Positions 24,117 through 31,962 of a stretch of DNA of 32,061 nt are shown piece by piece; within the stretch, counting starts at the first letter, position 1, and every line of letters starts with the position of its first letter. A program made the translations under genes and the position numbers. The DNA is from Pseudomonadota bacterium (GTDB taxonomy: Bacteria; Pseudomonadota; Gammaproteobacteria; Burkholderiales; Rhodocyclaceae), in the NCBI GenBank assembly GCA_018241725.1, contig JAFEDI010000047.1, positions 1-32,061 of the forward strand, read 5' to 3'. The notes under the pieces are model-generated. The model made no database searches. It was not told the origin of the DNA and saw nothing but the letters and a program-made list of their open reading frames with translations.

Positions 24117-25571
24117 TCACAGGTGCGCCGGAGCAATCCGCCCCAGCACGTTTTCGAGGGCGATGCCGATGGCCAGCAGGCGACGGTCTTCGCCGCCGTG
24201 GCCGTCCAGCTCCAGGCCGACGGGCAAGCCCGTCGTGGCGCCCAGCCCCACCGGGAGCTGGATGCCCGGCAGGCCGGCACTGGCCGAGGGCTCGGTGTTC
24301 TGGATCAGCAAAGAGAAGTTCTGCGGCTCGCTGACATCAGGGCGGGCCAGCGGCGCCACGATCGGCGTGGTGGGAAAAGCGAAGGCGTCCAGACAATGGC
24401 GTTCGAAGAGCGCCTGGTAGTGAGCGCGCAGCGCTGGGCGGCCGATGCGCTGGGCCTGCTCGTAAAGAGGCGCCGAATCGACGATGTTGCCCTCGGCGTC
24501 CAGCGCCTTGCGGGGCAGCACGAAGGTGTCGTAGATGCCGGCCACGTCCGGGCTGGCAATGCCGGCGCGCAGCGCTTCGATGGAGATATCGGGCCCCTGG
24601 GTAGCCAGGTAGTCCACCATGTCCTGATACGCCTCGTGGAACACCACCGGAAAGCCCACGGCGTTGTTGAGGGCCATGATCTCCTTGTCATCCACTTCGA
24701 CAAAGGTGACCCCCACGTTCTCGAGCTTGAGTCGCGCGCTGGCCATGATGGGCGCCACTTCATCGTCCATGTTGGCCCAGAAATCGGGCACTACCCCTAG
24801 ACGCAAGGTCTTGAGCTGCACTGGCGGCAAAGCCTGCTCGCCGGTGATCAAACCATCCAGCAGGGCCACGTCGGCCATGCACAAGGCCATGGGTCCGGCG
24901 GTGTCACGGCTGCTGGCAATCGGCGCAATCCCCTGGGATGGGTAACGGCTGGCGCTGGGACGCAGGGAGCTGCAACCGTTGAGTGCCGGCGGAATGCGCA
25001 TCGAGCCACCGGTATCCGTACCGAGGGCGGCGGGCGCCATGCGGGCGCCGAGGGCCGCCGCGCTGCCCGACGAGGAGCCACCGGCAATCCGGGTCGCGTC
25101 GTAGGGGTTGCGCACACCGACCACGCCGGGTGTGTGATACGCGGCGTTATAGCCCGTCGCGCCGAAAGCCAGTTCATGCATGTTGGTCTTGCCCAGCATG
25201 ATGGCGCCGGCATCCCGCAAGCGGCGCACCACCGGCGCATCATCGGCAGGAACGAAGCTGGCAAGCGCCGGCGTGCCGGCAGTAGAAGGCATGCCAGTGA
25301 CGTGGATGTTGTCCTTGACCACCACCGGAATGCCGGCCAGGGGACCAAGCGACTGGCCCGCGCGGCGAGCGGCATCCACGGCGCGCGCAGCCTTCAGCGC
25401 CCCCTCTTCGTCCAGCGTGATGAAGATGTTGAGATCGCCGTGGGCGCGGGCGCGCTCGAGATAAGCCTTTACCAGGGCCTCGCTGCTCAGGCGGCCGCTG
25501 TCGAGAAGCCGCAGGGTCTCGGCGAGGGTCAGCGCATCGATATTGGCGGGGGTCGGGGAAATCTGGGACAT
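24117..25571 (-). CDS. Amidase-signature amidohydrolase (first of two)
   Basis: A 484-residue amidase-signature enzyme that hydrolyses a C-N amide bond to acid and ammonia or amine. The Ser-cisSer-Lys triad is present: Lys86 (VVVKDN), the GGSSSGS loop at 164-170 and nucleophile Ser190 (DTGGSMRIP). The start ATG at 25,571 has AAGGA eight bases upstream; the in-frame ATG nine bases earlier would sit directly on that site. It is 41 bp downstream of a second, clearly different amidase (the DNA is not a recent duplicate), so the operon may hydrolyse two amide bonds or both ends of a diamide. Cytoplasmic, without signal peptide. Confidence 0.9.
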   Translation of the reverse strand: MSQISPTPANIDALTLAETLRLLDSGRLSSEALVKAYLERARAHGDLNIFITLDEEGALKAARAVDAARRAGQSLGPLAGIPVVVKDNIHVTGMPSTAGTPALASFVPADDAPVVRRLRDAGAIMLGKTNMHELAFGATGYNAAYHTPGVVGVRNPYDATRIAGGSSSGSAAALGARMAPAALGTDTGGSMRIPPALNGCSSLRPSASRYPSQGIAPIASSRDTAGPMALCMADVALLDGLITGEQALPPVQLKTLRLGVVPDFWANMDDEVAPIMASARLKLENVGVTFVEVDDKEIMALNNAVGFPVVFHEAYQDMVDYLATQGPDISIEALRAGIASPDVAGIYDTFVLPRKALDAEGNIVDSAPLYEQAQRIGRPALRAHYQALFERHCLDAFAFPTTPIVAPLARPDVSEPQNFSLLIQNTEPSASAGLPGIQLPVGLGATTGLPVGLELDGHGGEDRRLLAIGIALENVLGRIAPAHL

Positions 25572-25612
25572 GGGATGCATCCTTCTTGGGTTCTGTGTGA
25601 AGTTGGGTTGGA

Positions 25613-27001
25613 TCAGCAAGCTGGATGGGCCCGATGCCAGTCGGTGGCCCGTTGCAGGGCCAGCCCGGCCCCCAGCAGGGTCTGCTCACCCCCCTTACGA
25701 GCGACGAACTGAAAGCCGATCGGCAATCCGTCGGCAGTCAGCCCGCAGGGCAGGCTCAAGGAGGGATGGCCGGAAATATTGAAAGGCGCGGTGAACTGGA
25801 TGAGCCGCTGGTTGGCTTCGGGGTCGGCGGCCAACGCACCCAGTTGCTCGTGGGTAGGTGCCGCGACGGGCTGCACCGGCACCAACAACAGATCGATGCT
25901 CTCCAGCAGCGCATTGACTCGACCGGTGAAGGCTGCCGCCGACAGCAACAGGCGCTGATAGGCGGAGCCGCCGAGGCTGCGCCCCATGTCGATCAACCGG
26001 CTCAGCGCCGGGCCGTACTCCGCCGCTCGGGCAGGATAGGTGTCCGCGTGGGCGACGGCCGTCTGGACGCCGCACTGGGCTTCCCATTGGCCAGCAACGT
26101 GCCAGGCATCGGGAAAGCGCACCTCCCGCACCTGGGCCCCCAGACTACGCAACGTGGCGAGGACGTTCTCCAGCGCGCGCTGGGTCGCGTCATCGGTGCC
26201 ATCGGAGTTCCAGTAGGGGTCGAGTCCGATGGTCAGTCCCTTGAGGGCGACGGCGCGGGAGCGCCCCCGCAGGGCCGTCGAGTCCGACGTGGGATCAAGG
26301 GGATCGTGGCCTTCGATGGCGTTGAACAGGATGCGCGCATCGGCGGCGCTACGCGCCATGGGGCCCACGTGATCGAGCAGCGCGGCGAGTTCGAAAGTGC
26401 CATGCCGGCTGACCCGCCCCCAGGTCGGCTTGAGCCCGGTGAGGCCGTTGGCGGCGCTGGGAAAGCGGATCGAGCCGCCCGTATCGGTACCCAGCGCGGC
26501 ACAGCACAGGCCGGCCGCCGTGGCCACGCCGGAGCCGCTGGACGACGCCCCCGTCCAGTGGTCCGCGCCCCAGGGATTGACCGGGGCGGGAATCGACGGG
26601 TGGTGGGTCGCAAAGGCGCCCTCGGTCATCTGCAGCTTGCCGAGGATGATCGCGCCGGCATCGCGTAGACGACGCACCACCGTCGAATCCTCCGCGGGGA
26701 CAAAATCCCGATGGACAGTCGTCCCTGCCGCCGTGACGACACCCTTGGTCCAGAACAGGTCCTTGACGGCCAGAGGAATGCCATCCAGCGGACCGCGATA
26801 GTCGCCGCGCAGGATGCGGGCCTCGGCAGCCTGGGCCGCAGCGCGGGCCTCATCGGCCATGACCCGGGCGTAGGCATGCAGCCGGGGATCGAGCGCTTCG
26901 ATGCGGTCGAGGAAAACCTGGGTCAGTTCCACCGGCGACAGCTTGCGGGCACGGATCAGCGGAGCCAGCCGGGAGATCTCCTGGTAGTGCAGCCGGCGCA
27001 T
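25613..27001 (-). CDS. Amidase-signature amidohydrolase (second of two)
   Basis: A 462-residue amidase-signature enzyme, usual family length. Catalytic residues are Lys80 (LAVKD), the GASSSGSG loop near 151-158 and Ser177 (DTGGSIRFP). The first glycine pair of the consensus GGSS reads GA, a tolerated variant. The ATG at 27,001 shares one base with the stop of the upstream hydrolase (TGATG), indicating coupled translation. It resembles enzymes annotated as amidase or glutamyl-tRNA amidotransferase subunit A, but no gatB/gatC genes are nearby, so a catabolic role is more likely. The partner gene order (hydrolase, amidase, amidase) suggests consecutive steps. Confidence 0.9.
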   Translation of the reverse strand: MRRLHYQEISRLAPLIRARKLSPVELTQVFLDRIEALDPRLHAYARVMADEARAAAQAAEARILRGDYRGPLDGIPLAVKDLFWTKGVVTAAGTTVHRDFVPAEDSTVVRRLRDAGAIILGKLQMTEGAFATHHPSIPAPVNPWGADHWTGASSSGSGVATAAGLCCAALGTDTGGSIRFPSAANGLTGLKPTWGRVSRHGTFELAALLDHVGPMARSAADARILFNAIEGHDPLDPTSDSTALRGRSRAVALKGLTIGLDPYWNSDGTDDATQRALENVLATLRSLGAQVREVRFPDAWHVAGQWEAQCGVQTAVAHADTYPARAAEYGPALSRLIDMGRSLGGSAYQRLLLSAAAFTGRVNALLESIDLLLVPVQPVAAPTHEQLGALAADPEANQRLIQFTAPFNISGHPSLSLPCGLTADGLPIGFQFVARKGGEQTLLGAGLALQRATDWHRAHPAC

Positions 27002-27882
27002 CACCGCCCCTCCAGAAAGGCCAGCAGGTGGGCGTTGAACTCCTCGGCACACTCGCTTTGCAGGTGATGGGCGGCATTGCCAACAACGTGCAGGCGCGCA
27101 TCGGCAAACTGGTTGAGCATCAACATGGGCACGTCGATGCCGCCGAACCAGTCGTGCAGGCCCCAGAAGATCAGGGTCGGAGCCTTCACCGCAGAAAAGA
27201 CGGGCGCCAGGTTCTCCCACTCGCCAAAGGCACCGGGCGTCTGGAGCAACGCACGAAAACCGGGGTGGATGCTGGCCTCGTAACGCAGCCGGACGTTGTC
27301 CTCGGTCACCCGCTCATCGTCGTGGTACTCGAGACGGGCAATCAAGGCGCGCATTTTGTCCAGGCTCGGCCCGCCATCCGCCACGAAGTAGTCGTGCATG
27401 ATGTTGCGGGCGTGCTTGCTGAACAGCGGCAGCGGCGACATCACGCCACGCGCCACCGGCTGGGAGCCGATCAGCGTAAGGCTGGCGACGCGCTGCGGAT
27501 GATCGGCCGCCAGACGGATGGCCACGCAACCGCCGAATGACTGGTTGATCAGGTGCGCCTTGGCGATCCCCAGCGCATCCATGAATCCCCGCAGCTTGTC
27601 GGCCTGCCACGAGAAAACCGGGCCTGCGATCGGCACCATGTCCGAGTCGCCGAACTGTGGCAAATCGATGAAGTAACAACGCCGACCAGCCGACACGGCC
27701 GCGGCGCTCAGGCGGAAATTGCTCCAGCCGGTACTGCCGGGCCCGCCGCCATGGGTGAAGATGGCGGGAATCGCCTCATCCGCCCCTTCAACTTCGCGGT
27801 AATGGATGCGGATTCCGTCCACAGTGATGAAACGGCTGCTGCTGGCGGGCACGGAAAGGCTGCCTTGGGTCGTCGGGGGCAT
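27001..27882 (-). CDS. Alpha/beta hydrolase of meta-cleavage-hydrolase type
   Basis: A 293-residue alpha/beta hydrolase. HGGGPGSTGWSNF (44-56) is the oxyanion region typical of C-C hydrolases such as BphD and MhpC; the nucleophile elbow is NQSFGG with Ser115, acid Asp244 (GLHDWF) and His272 (NAAHH). The usual GNS before the nucleophile motif reads NQS, as in several ring-fission hydrolases. It is distinctly different from mhpC at 11,305, so the cluster holds two hydrolases of this type, perhaps for different ring-cleavage products or one acting as an amidase/esterase. CAGGAGA lies six bases before the ATG. It follows the M20 gene after 75 bp including a hairpin. Confidence 0.88.
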   Translation of the reverse strand: MPPTTQGSLSVPASSSRFITVDGIRIHYREVEGADEAIPAIFTHGGGPGSTGWSNFRLSAAAVSAGRRCYFIDLPQFGDSDMVPIAGPVFSWQADKLRGFMDALGIAKAHLINQSFGGCVAIRLAADHPQRVASLTLIGSQPVARGVMSPLPLFSKHARNIMHDYFVADGGPSLDKMRALIARLEYHDDERVTEDNVRLRYEASIHPGFRALLQTPGAFGEWENLAPVFSAVKAPTLIFWGLHDWFGGIDVPMLMLNQFADARLHVVGNAAHHLQSECAEEFNAHLLAFLEGR

Positions 27883-27926
27883 GGAAAATCTCCTGAAAAC
27901 AGCTCAAGGGGCTACGACAAGACGCT

Positions 27927-27954
27927 CTCGGGCCGGCACGACGCCGGCCCCGAG
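27927..27954 (-). other. Intercistronic hairpin inside the minus-strand operon
   Basis: On the minus strand CTCGG-GGCCGGC pairs with GCCGGCC-CGAG around GTCGT, directly before the ATG region of the alpha/beta hydrolase and just after the M20 stop. No T-run follows, so partial attenuation or mRNA stabilisation is more likely than full termination. It may weaken expression of the last five genes relative to the first two. Confidence 0.5.
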
Positions 27955-27957
27955 GGC

Positions 27958-29283
27958 TTACAGCCCCAGTTCCTGGCGCTTGCGTGTCAGGGTGTCGATG
28001 AGCACGTACATGATCTTGTGCGCGCAGGGGATGAGGTCCGGCACGTAGGTCGCCCCCATGCCGCCCAGGCCTTCGGCAACCGGCAGCGGGGGATTCGGCG
28101 CCGGCCAGGGCCAGCCGATGCGCACGGTGGGAACACCATAGCGGCGCAGTGCCGTACCGTCGGTCTGCCCCCCAAGCAGGTCCGGCATGCCGTGGGAGCG
28201 CTGCTCGATGTGCTCCCAGCCCCGCTTGGCCGAGCGCACGATCCAGCTTTCCGGATCGGTGGTGCCACCGGGCACGGAGCCATACATTTCCCAGTCGAGG
28301 ACAATGCCCGGGTGGCGCTGGCGAAGATCCGCCACGAACTCCGCGAACTGGGCCTTCACATTGGCCGGCGATGTGCGCGGGTTGATCCGGATGTCGAAGA
28401 AGATCTCGGTCACCGCCGACGGAAAGGCCGGACGTTCCGGATCGCCGGAGCGCACGCCGGCAATCCACCCGTGGGGCTTGATCACGCCGGAAGTGTTGCG
28501 GTCGGCGTATTCCTGCAGCCACGCTTCCAGTTCCTGGATCACCGTGGCGGCGGGCACCACCGAGCTGCGGAACGCAGGGAGGTCATGGGGCACCCCGGCA
28601 TAACCCAGGGTGCCGTGCACCCGGATCTTGAACCAGCCCATGCCCGGCTCTTCGTGATAGACCCAGTTCCAGGGCTTCATGATCACCGCGAAGTCGGCCG
28701 CCGCACCGCGGTTGAGGAGATGCAGCACCCCATTCGACATGCCGCCATGGTTGCGGGCGGAAATGTCCACCGGCATGCCCCCATCGGCCATCCCGACCAG
28801 CAGGTCACCGACGATAGGCACTTCCGCCTCGATCAGCGCCGTGGCGATCTCCGTGAGGGTAGCCACCATGGCCTTCGGGTTGGATGCGCCCAGGCCGAAG
28901 ACCCAGTCGTCCAGCATCTGCGCGCGGGGCTGCATGTCCGCCTCACCCTTGGCGCCAGTCCATTCGCTTTCCGCTTCGGTCAGATCCAGGTGGGTATCGA
29001 TGGGCGCGTAGAGCATCAGCGTTGCACCGCCGCCACTACCGCGCAGTTCAGCCAGCACGTTGCCGCTGGTCTCGGTCATCGGCTGATAGCGGGCCTTCAG
29101 CCCCGCCTCCGACAGATGCTTGGTCATGAACTCGCTGGCAGCACGGGCGGCGCCCGTCGGGCTGTGGATGTCCACGATCGAGAAGAGGAGTTTCTGCAGA
29201 CGCTGCGGGTCGATCTTGGCGCAGGCCTTTTCGTACCAGGCCTGCTGCTCGGCGCTAAAGGCCGGCACACTGGGGGTGCTCAT
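27958..29283 (-). CDS. M20-family metallopeptidase-like protein with altered active site
   Basis: A 441-residue protein with the M20 (ArgE/DapE/acylase) plan: a catalytic domain with a lid domain in the middle (about 205-320). His98-x-Asp100 (DTHLD) keeps the first zinc motif. The bridging Asp of the usual GxGAxDxKG reads Asn135 in GLGASNPKAMV, and the general-base Glu pair (xEExG) is replaced by Ala-Asp-Gly (166-168 in GMADGG). The C-terminal His is present (CAHKIMY). It may be a mononuclear or otherwise changed hydrolase, or non-catalytic. GGAGAG lies eight bases before the ATG. Second gene of the operon, 15 bp after the reductase. Confidence 0.85.
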   Translation of the reverse strand: MSTPSVPAFSAEQQAWYEKACAKIDPQRLQKLLFSIVDIHSPTGAARAASEFMTKHLSEAGLKARYQPMTETSGNVLAELRGSGGGATLMLYAPIDTHLDLTEAESEWTGAKGEADMQPRAQMLDDWVFGLGASNPKAMVATLTEIATALIEAEVPIVGDLLVGMADGGMPVDISARNHGGMSNGVLHLLNRGAAADFAVIMKPWNWVYHEEPGMGWFKIRVHGTLGYAGVPHDLPAFRSSVVPAATVIQELEAWLQEYADRNTSGVIKPHGWIAGVRSGDPERPAFPSAVTEIFFDIRINPRTSPANVKAQFAEFVADLRQRHPGIVLDWEMYGSVPGGTTDPESWIVRSAKRGWEHIEQRSHGMPDLLGGQTDGTALRRYGVPTVRIGWPWPAPNPPLPVAEGLGGMGATYVPDLIPCAHKIMYVLIDTLTRKRQELGL

Positions 29284-29298
29284 GGGGTTTCTCTCCGG

Positions 29299-30351
29299 TT
29301 AGTGGCTGGCGACGAACTGCTCGCTGTAGATATGTTCGGGCGACATGCCCAACTCGATCAGGCGCTGGGTGGCGGCGTCGATCATCGGCTGGGGGCCGCA
29401 CAGATAGGCCACCGTGTCGGGACCGGTGACATCGCCTTCCCGCAGGGCTGACACGGGACTGCCGGACAGCAGCTCGCCGTTCGCTCCACGGTCAACGGTG
29501 ATCCGGGTTTCGAGGGTCGGCAGCCACTGGCGGCGCAGTTCAAGCTCGTCGAGGCAGAACAGGGCGTCCGGCGTGGCGCAACCAAAATTGAGAAGCATCT
29601 GGGGCTTGCGCCCGCCCCATTGGCGGATGCCGTCGATCATCGACAGCACCGGCGCGAGGCCCGTCCCGCCAGCCACGAAGATGTGCTTGGCGCGGCGATG
29701 CTCCTCGCGCAGGAAGAAAGCGCCGTAGGGGCCGTGCAGCTTGACCACGTCATCCGGCCGTGCCTGCTCCTGCAGCCAGGTGGACATGGCGCCGCCCGGC
29801 AGGAGGCGCACAAGCAGCTCCAGCTGCGGCAGGTCTGCAGCGATGCTCGACGGGGAATAGCTGCGCACCACACCGGTACCTGGAACTTCAAGCTGCAGGT
29901 ATTGGCCGGGGCGGAAATCGAGCCAATCCCCTTCAGCCAGTTCAAGATTGAGCCTGATCACATTGGAAGCGACCCGCTCGACTTCATTCACGAAGGCGTT
30001 TGCGATAACCGGTGCGATCTGGCCCGCCGTGCTGGTGTAGGGCAGTTCGAACACGCAGTCGGTGTTCGCCTGCGTCACGCACAACAAGCGCTGTCCGGCA
30101 GCGTATTCGCTGCTCAGCAGGCTGGGCGTGGCGCCGGGCTGGGTCGCAGCATCGCCCGCGCACAAGGTGGCAATGCAGCTTGAGCAGCTGCCCGAATGAC
30201 ACTGATGTATGAGCGGCGCGCCCGCCTGGAGGGCAACATCGAGGACGGAGCGACCACTTTCCGAATGGACCGTATGAGTGGCGCCGTCCGCGAAGCGCAG
30301 CGTGATTTGGTGCGTTTGATCGTTCATGAGGCTGGATTCCATGGCTTGCAT
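29299..30351 (-). CDS. Ferredoxin-NAD(P)H reductase component of an oxygenase (2Fe-2S, FAD, NAD)
   Basis: A reductase of about 350 residues, as found with aromatic ring hydroxylases and phenol hydroxylase. It has an N-terminal plant-type 2Fe-2S domain (Cys51, Cys56, Cys59 and Cys91), an FAD domain with RSYSPSS (about 165), and a NAD-binding domain with GGTGLAPVLSMI (about 240) and CGPQPMIDA near the end. It would pass electrons from NAD(P)H to an oxygenase. The start is uncertain: ATGs at 30,351, 30,342 and 30,327 are all possible and none has a strong ribosome site. No oxygenase subunit is found in the window, so its partner must lie elsewhere. First gene of the seven-gene operon, preceded by tandem XylS-like sites. 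Confidence 0.9.
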   Translation of the reverse strand: MQAMESSLMNDQTHQITLRFADGATHTVHSESGRSVLDVALQAGAPLIHQCHSGSCSSCIATLCAGDAATQPGATPSLLSSEYAAGQRLLCVTQANTDCVFELPYTSTAGQIAPVIANAFVNEVERVASNVIRLNLELAEGDWLDFRPGQYLQLEVPGTGVVRSYSPSSIAADLPQLELLVRLLPGGAMSTWLQEQARPDDVVKLHGPYGAFFLREEHRRAKHIFVAGGTGLAPVLSMIDGIRQWGGRKPQMLLNFGCATPDALFCLDELELRRQWLPTLETRITVDRGANGELLSGSPVSALREGDVTGPDTVAYLCGPQPMIDAATQRLIELGMSPEHIYSEQFVASH

Positions 30352-30391
30352 TCACACTCGTGGAGTGCGCGAAGGACCGCGCGTGGAACGC

Positions 30392-30454
30392 ATCCTATGA
30401 ATCGGCCCCGCCGACGTCGCTCCAAATCAGGCAAGGCTTTATCCCGGCAGTGCA
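30392..30454 (-). promoter_or_regulatory. Reductase-operon promoter with tandem XylS-like half-sites
   Basis: On the minus strand a perfect TGCA-CTGCCG-GGATA (30,454-30,440) is followed 21 bp on by TGCC-TGATTT-GGAGC (30,433-30,419) and, after 21 bp, a -10-like TAGGAT (30,397-30,392). The first half-site shares 14 of 16 bases with the matching stretch at the mhpC promoter (12,259-12,274). Confidence 0.6.
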
Positions 30455-30565
30455 GTTTTCCGATTAAGGAGGGTGCCCGGTACTTTTCCTGGAATCGACG
30501 GCTTCAACATGCTTCGCACAGGAACAAGCGAATCGATTCATGTTTTTGAAACACCCGAAAAGCGC

Positions 30566-30600
30566 TATACAAAAAGTGCACCGAGCATCCGGAAAGTGCA
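30566..30600 (-). promoter_or_regulatory. Additional tandem XylS-like half-sites in the regulator intergenic region
   Basis: On the minus strand TGCA-CTTTCC-GGATG (30,600-30,586) and TGCA-CTTTTT-GTATA (30,580-30,566), 20 bp apart. No -10 is obvious at the expected distance, so the pair may serve control of the regulator gene on the other strand. Confidence 0.4.
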
Positions 30601-30610
30601 CTTTTATTTA

Positions 30611-30630
30611 TATCCGGCAATCACCGGATA
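30611..30630. promoter_or_regulatory. Perfect inverted repeat upstream of the sigma-54 promoter
   Basis: TATCCGG-CAATCA-CCGGATA, seven-base arms around six bases, ending ten bases before the -24 element. It contains GGATA on both strands, so it may bind the same AraC/XylS protein as an autoregulatory operator, or another dimeric regulator. Confidence 0.45.
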
Positions 30631-30640
30631 CACGAAATTC

Positions 30641-30655
30641 GGCACGGCGCTTGCA
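30641..30655 (+). promoter_or_regulatory. Sigma-54 promoter upstream of the AraC/XylS-type regulator
   Basis: GGCACG-GCGC-TTGCA matches the sigma-54 consensus (T)GGCACG-N4-TTGCA, with GG and GC at the required 12-base distance. Transcription would begin near 30,667. The xylS gene of the TOL plasmid is likewise read from a sigma-54 promoter. No enhancer-binding activator is in the window. Confidence 0.6.
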
Positions 30656-30734
30656 TCTTCAAATCACGCACAAAGACGTCGAGGCCTGATTTTTCAGGCT
30701 TTATCCAGAAAATGCCTGACAGAGGAATGCGACG

Positions 30735-30935
30735 ATGCACCAGCTTGAAAAAATGCTGCACCGCAAGAGTGCTTTCTGGTTCGGACAATGTTCAAATCTC
30801 GGCGCGCTGGAAATAAAAACAAGAACGCTGCGCAACATTGCACTTAATTCGGACATACGCTTCCAGAGAGAACGATGTCCAATTCCGCTCATAAGAACAG
30901 GCAGACATGAGCAATGTTCCAACGGAGGAGACTGA
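30735..30935 (+). CDS. Possible small leader ORF before the regulator
   Basis: A 66-codon frame with AGAGGAA ten bases upstream of its ATG, beginning about 68 nt after the predicted sigma-54 start. Its TGA ends one base before the regulator ATG (TGA-A-ATG), so translation could be coupled. The N-terminal third (MHQLEKMLHRKSAFWFG) looks protein-like; the rest is less so. I recognise no family. It could be a translated leader that tunes regulator synthesis, or a chance frame. Confidence 0.35.
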   Translation: MHQLEKMLHRKSAFWFGQCSNLGALEIKTRTLRNIALNSDIRFQRERCPIPLIRTGRHEQCSNGGD

Positions 30936-30936
30936 A

Positions 30937-31941
30937 ATGGAACTTATTGGTCATAAACCGGAGCCGAGCGCACTTCCGCTCATGGCCGGGGCAAATCTTT
31001 TCCAGACCCAGAGTGTGGAAGAAGCGCGCCAGTGGGGCGTCCGCACCTTCTGCGAGAGCCGCCTCAGGAAACTGGACGGCCTGCGCCCCATCAACGCACG
31101 GCTGCACTACCGCAAGGTGCGCGACGTGGGCTTCGGACGCATTACCTACGGCGGAGCGGTGGATATCGATCCCGGCAGCTTCGATTCCTTCTATCTGGCT
31201 CAGGTGCCGCTGAGCGGACGCGAAGTGATCGATGTCGGCGGTCAGACGGTCTGCTCCAGCGGCAAGGTGGGCTCGGTCATCAATGCCACCTCACCCTCCG
31301 TCATCCATCACGAGGCCAATACCGAAAAGCTGGTGGTGCGCATCGAACGCGAGGTGCTGGAACGCAGCTGTATCCAGCACCTGGGCCGCGCCCTGCGCCA
31401 GCCCATCGAGTTCCTCCCGTCCATGATGCTGGATGGCGTCGCCGGCAGCCGGTGGACCGGACTTCTGCGCTGGATCTACGAATCCCTGGCCCTGGACGAG
31501 CAGTGTTTCGACTCCCCGATCATGGCGGCCCAGGTAGAACAGGCAGTCATTGCCACCCTGCTCACCTGCCAACCGCACAATTACACGGAGGAATTGACGG
31601 GTGAGGAGCGCTCGATTGCGCCGGCTTTCGTCAAACGTATAGAACGCTATATCGAGGACAATGCCGATCAGCCGATCACCATCGTCGATCTGGCAGAGCA
31701 CGCGGGAGTCAGCAGCCGCTCCATATTCAATGGCTTCCGCCGCTTCCGGAATACCTCGCCGATGCTGTATCTGAAAGAGGTACGCATGCGCAGAGTCAAT
31801 GAGGAACTCAAGCGTTTGTCTCCTTCCGACACCACAGTAACGGCGGTGGCGTATCACTGGGGCTTCACCCATCTCGGCCATTTCACCACCGATTACAAAC
31901 GCCGCTTCGGCGAAAGCCCTTCGCAGACCCTTGCCCGCTAA
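30937..31941 (+). CDS. AraC/XylS-family transcriptional regulator
   Basis: A 334-residue regulator. Residues 1-200 form an effector-binding region like that of XylS/BenR (AraC-binding-2 type), and the C-terminal hundred residues are the AraC double helix-turn-helix: ITIVDLAEHAGVSSRSIF (first helix pair, near 248) and VTAVAYHWGFTHLGHFTTDY (near 302-321), ending in the FGESPSQTL signature. It would activate catabolic promoters when bound to an aromatic or related acid. The ATG at 30,937 has GGAGGA eight bases upstream; the ATG at 30,907 has none. The TGCN-N6-GGNTA repeats at four promoters of this window are its likely targets. Probably driven by the sigma-54 promoter at 30,641. Confidence 0.92.
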   Translation: MELIGHKPEPSALPLMAGANLFQTQSVEEARQWGVRTFCESRLRKLDGLRPINARLHYRKVRDVGFGRITYGGAVDIDPGSFDSFYLAQVPLSGREVIDVGGQTVCSSGKVGSVINATSPSVIHHEANTEKLVVRIEREVLERSCIQHLGRALRQPIEFLPSMMLDGVAGSRWTGLLRWIYESLALDEQCFDSPIMAAQVEQAVIATLLTCQPHNYTEELTGEERSIAPAFVKRIERYIEDNADQPITIVDLAEHAGVSSRSIFNGFRRFRNTSPMLYLKEVRMRRVNEELKRLSPSDTTVTAVAYHWGFTHLGHFTTDYKRRFGESPSQTLAR

Positions 31942-31962
31942 GGGCATCCCCTTACACATAAC

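Noticed and set aside
27553-29451. Plus-strand 632-codon frame opposite the M20-like and hydrolase genes
   Set aside because: Antisense shadow of two well-supported genes with start sites and motifs; no family pattern in the shadow.
30431-30445. Weak sigma-54 match on the minus strand upstream of the reductase
   Set aside because: GG and TTGC have the right spacing but the -24 box is otherwise poor, and the same bases are explained better by the tandem XylS-like sites.
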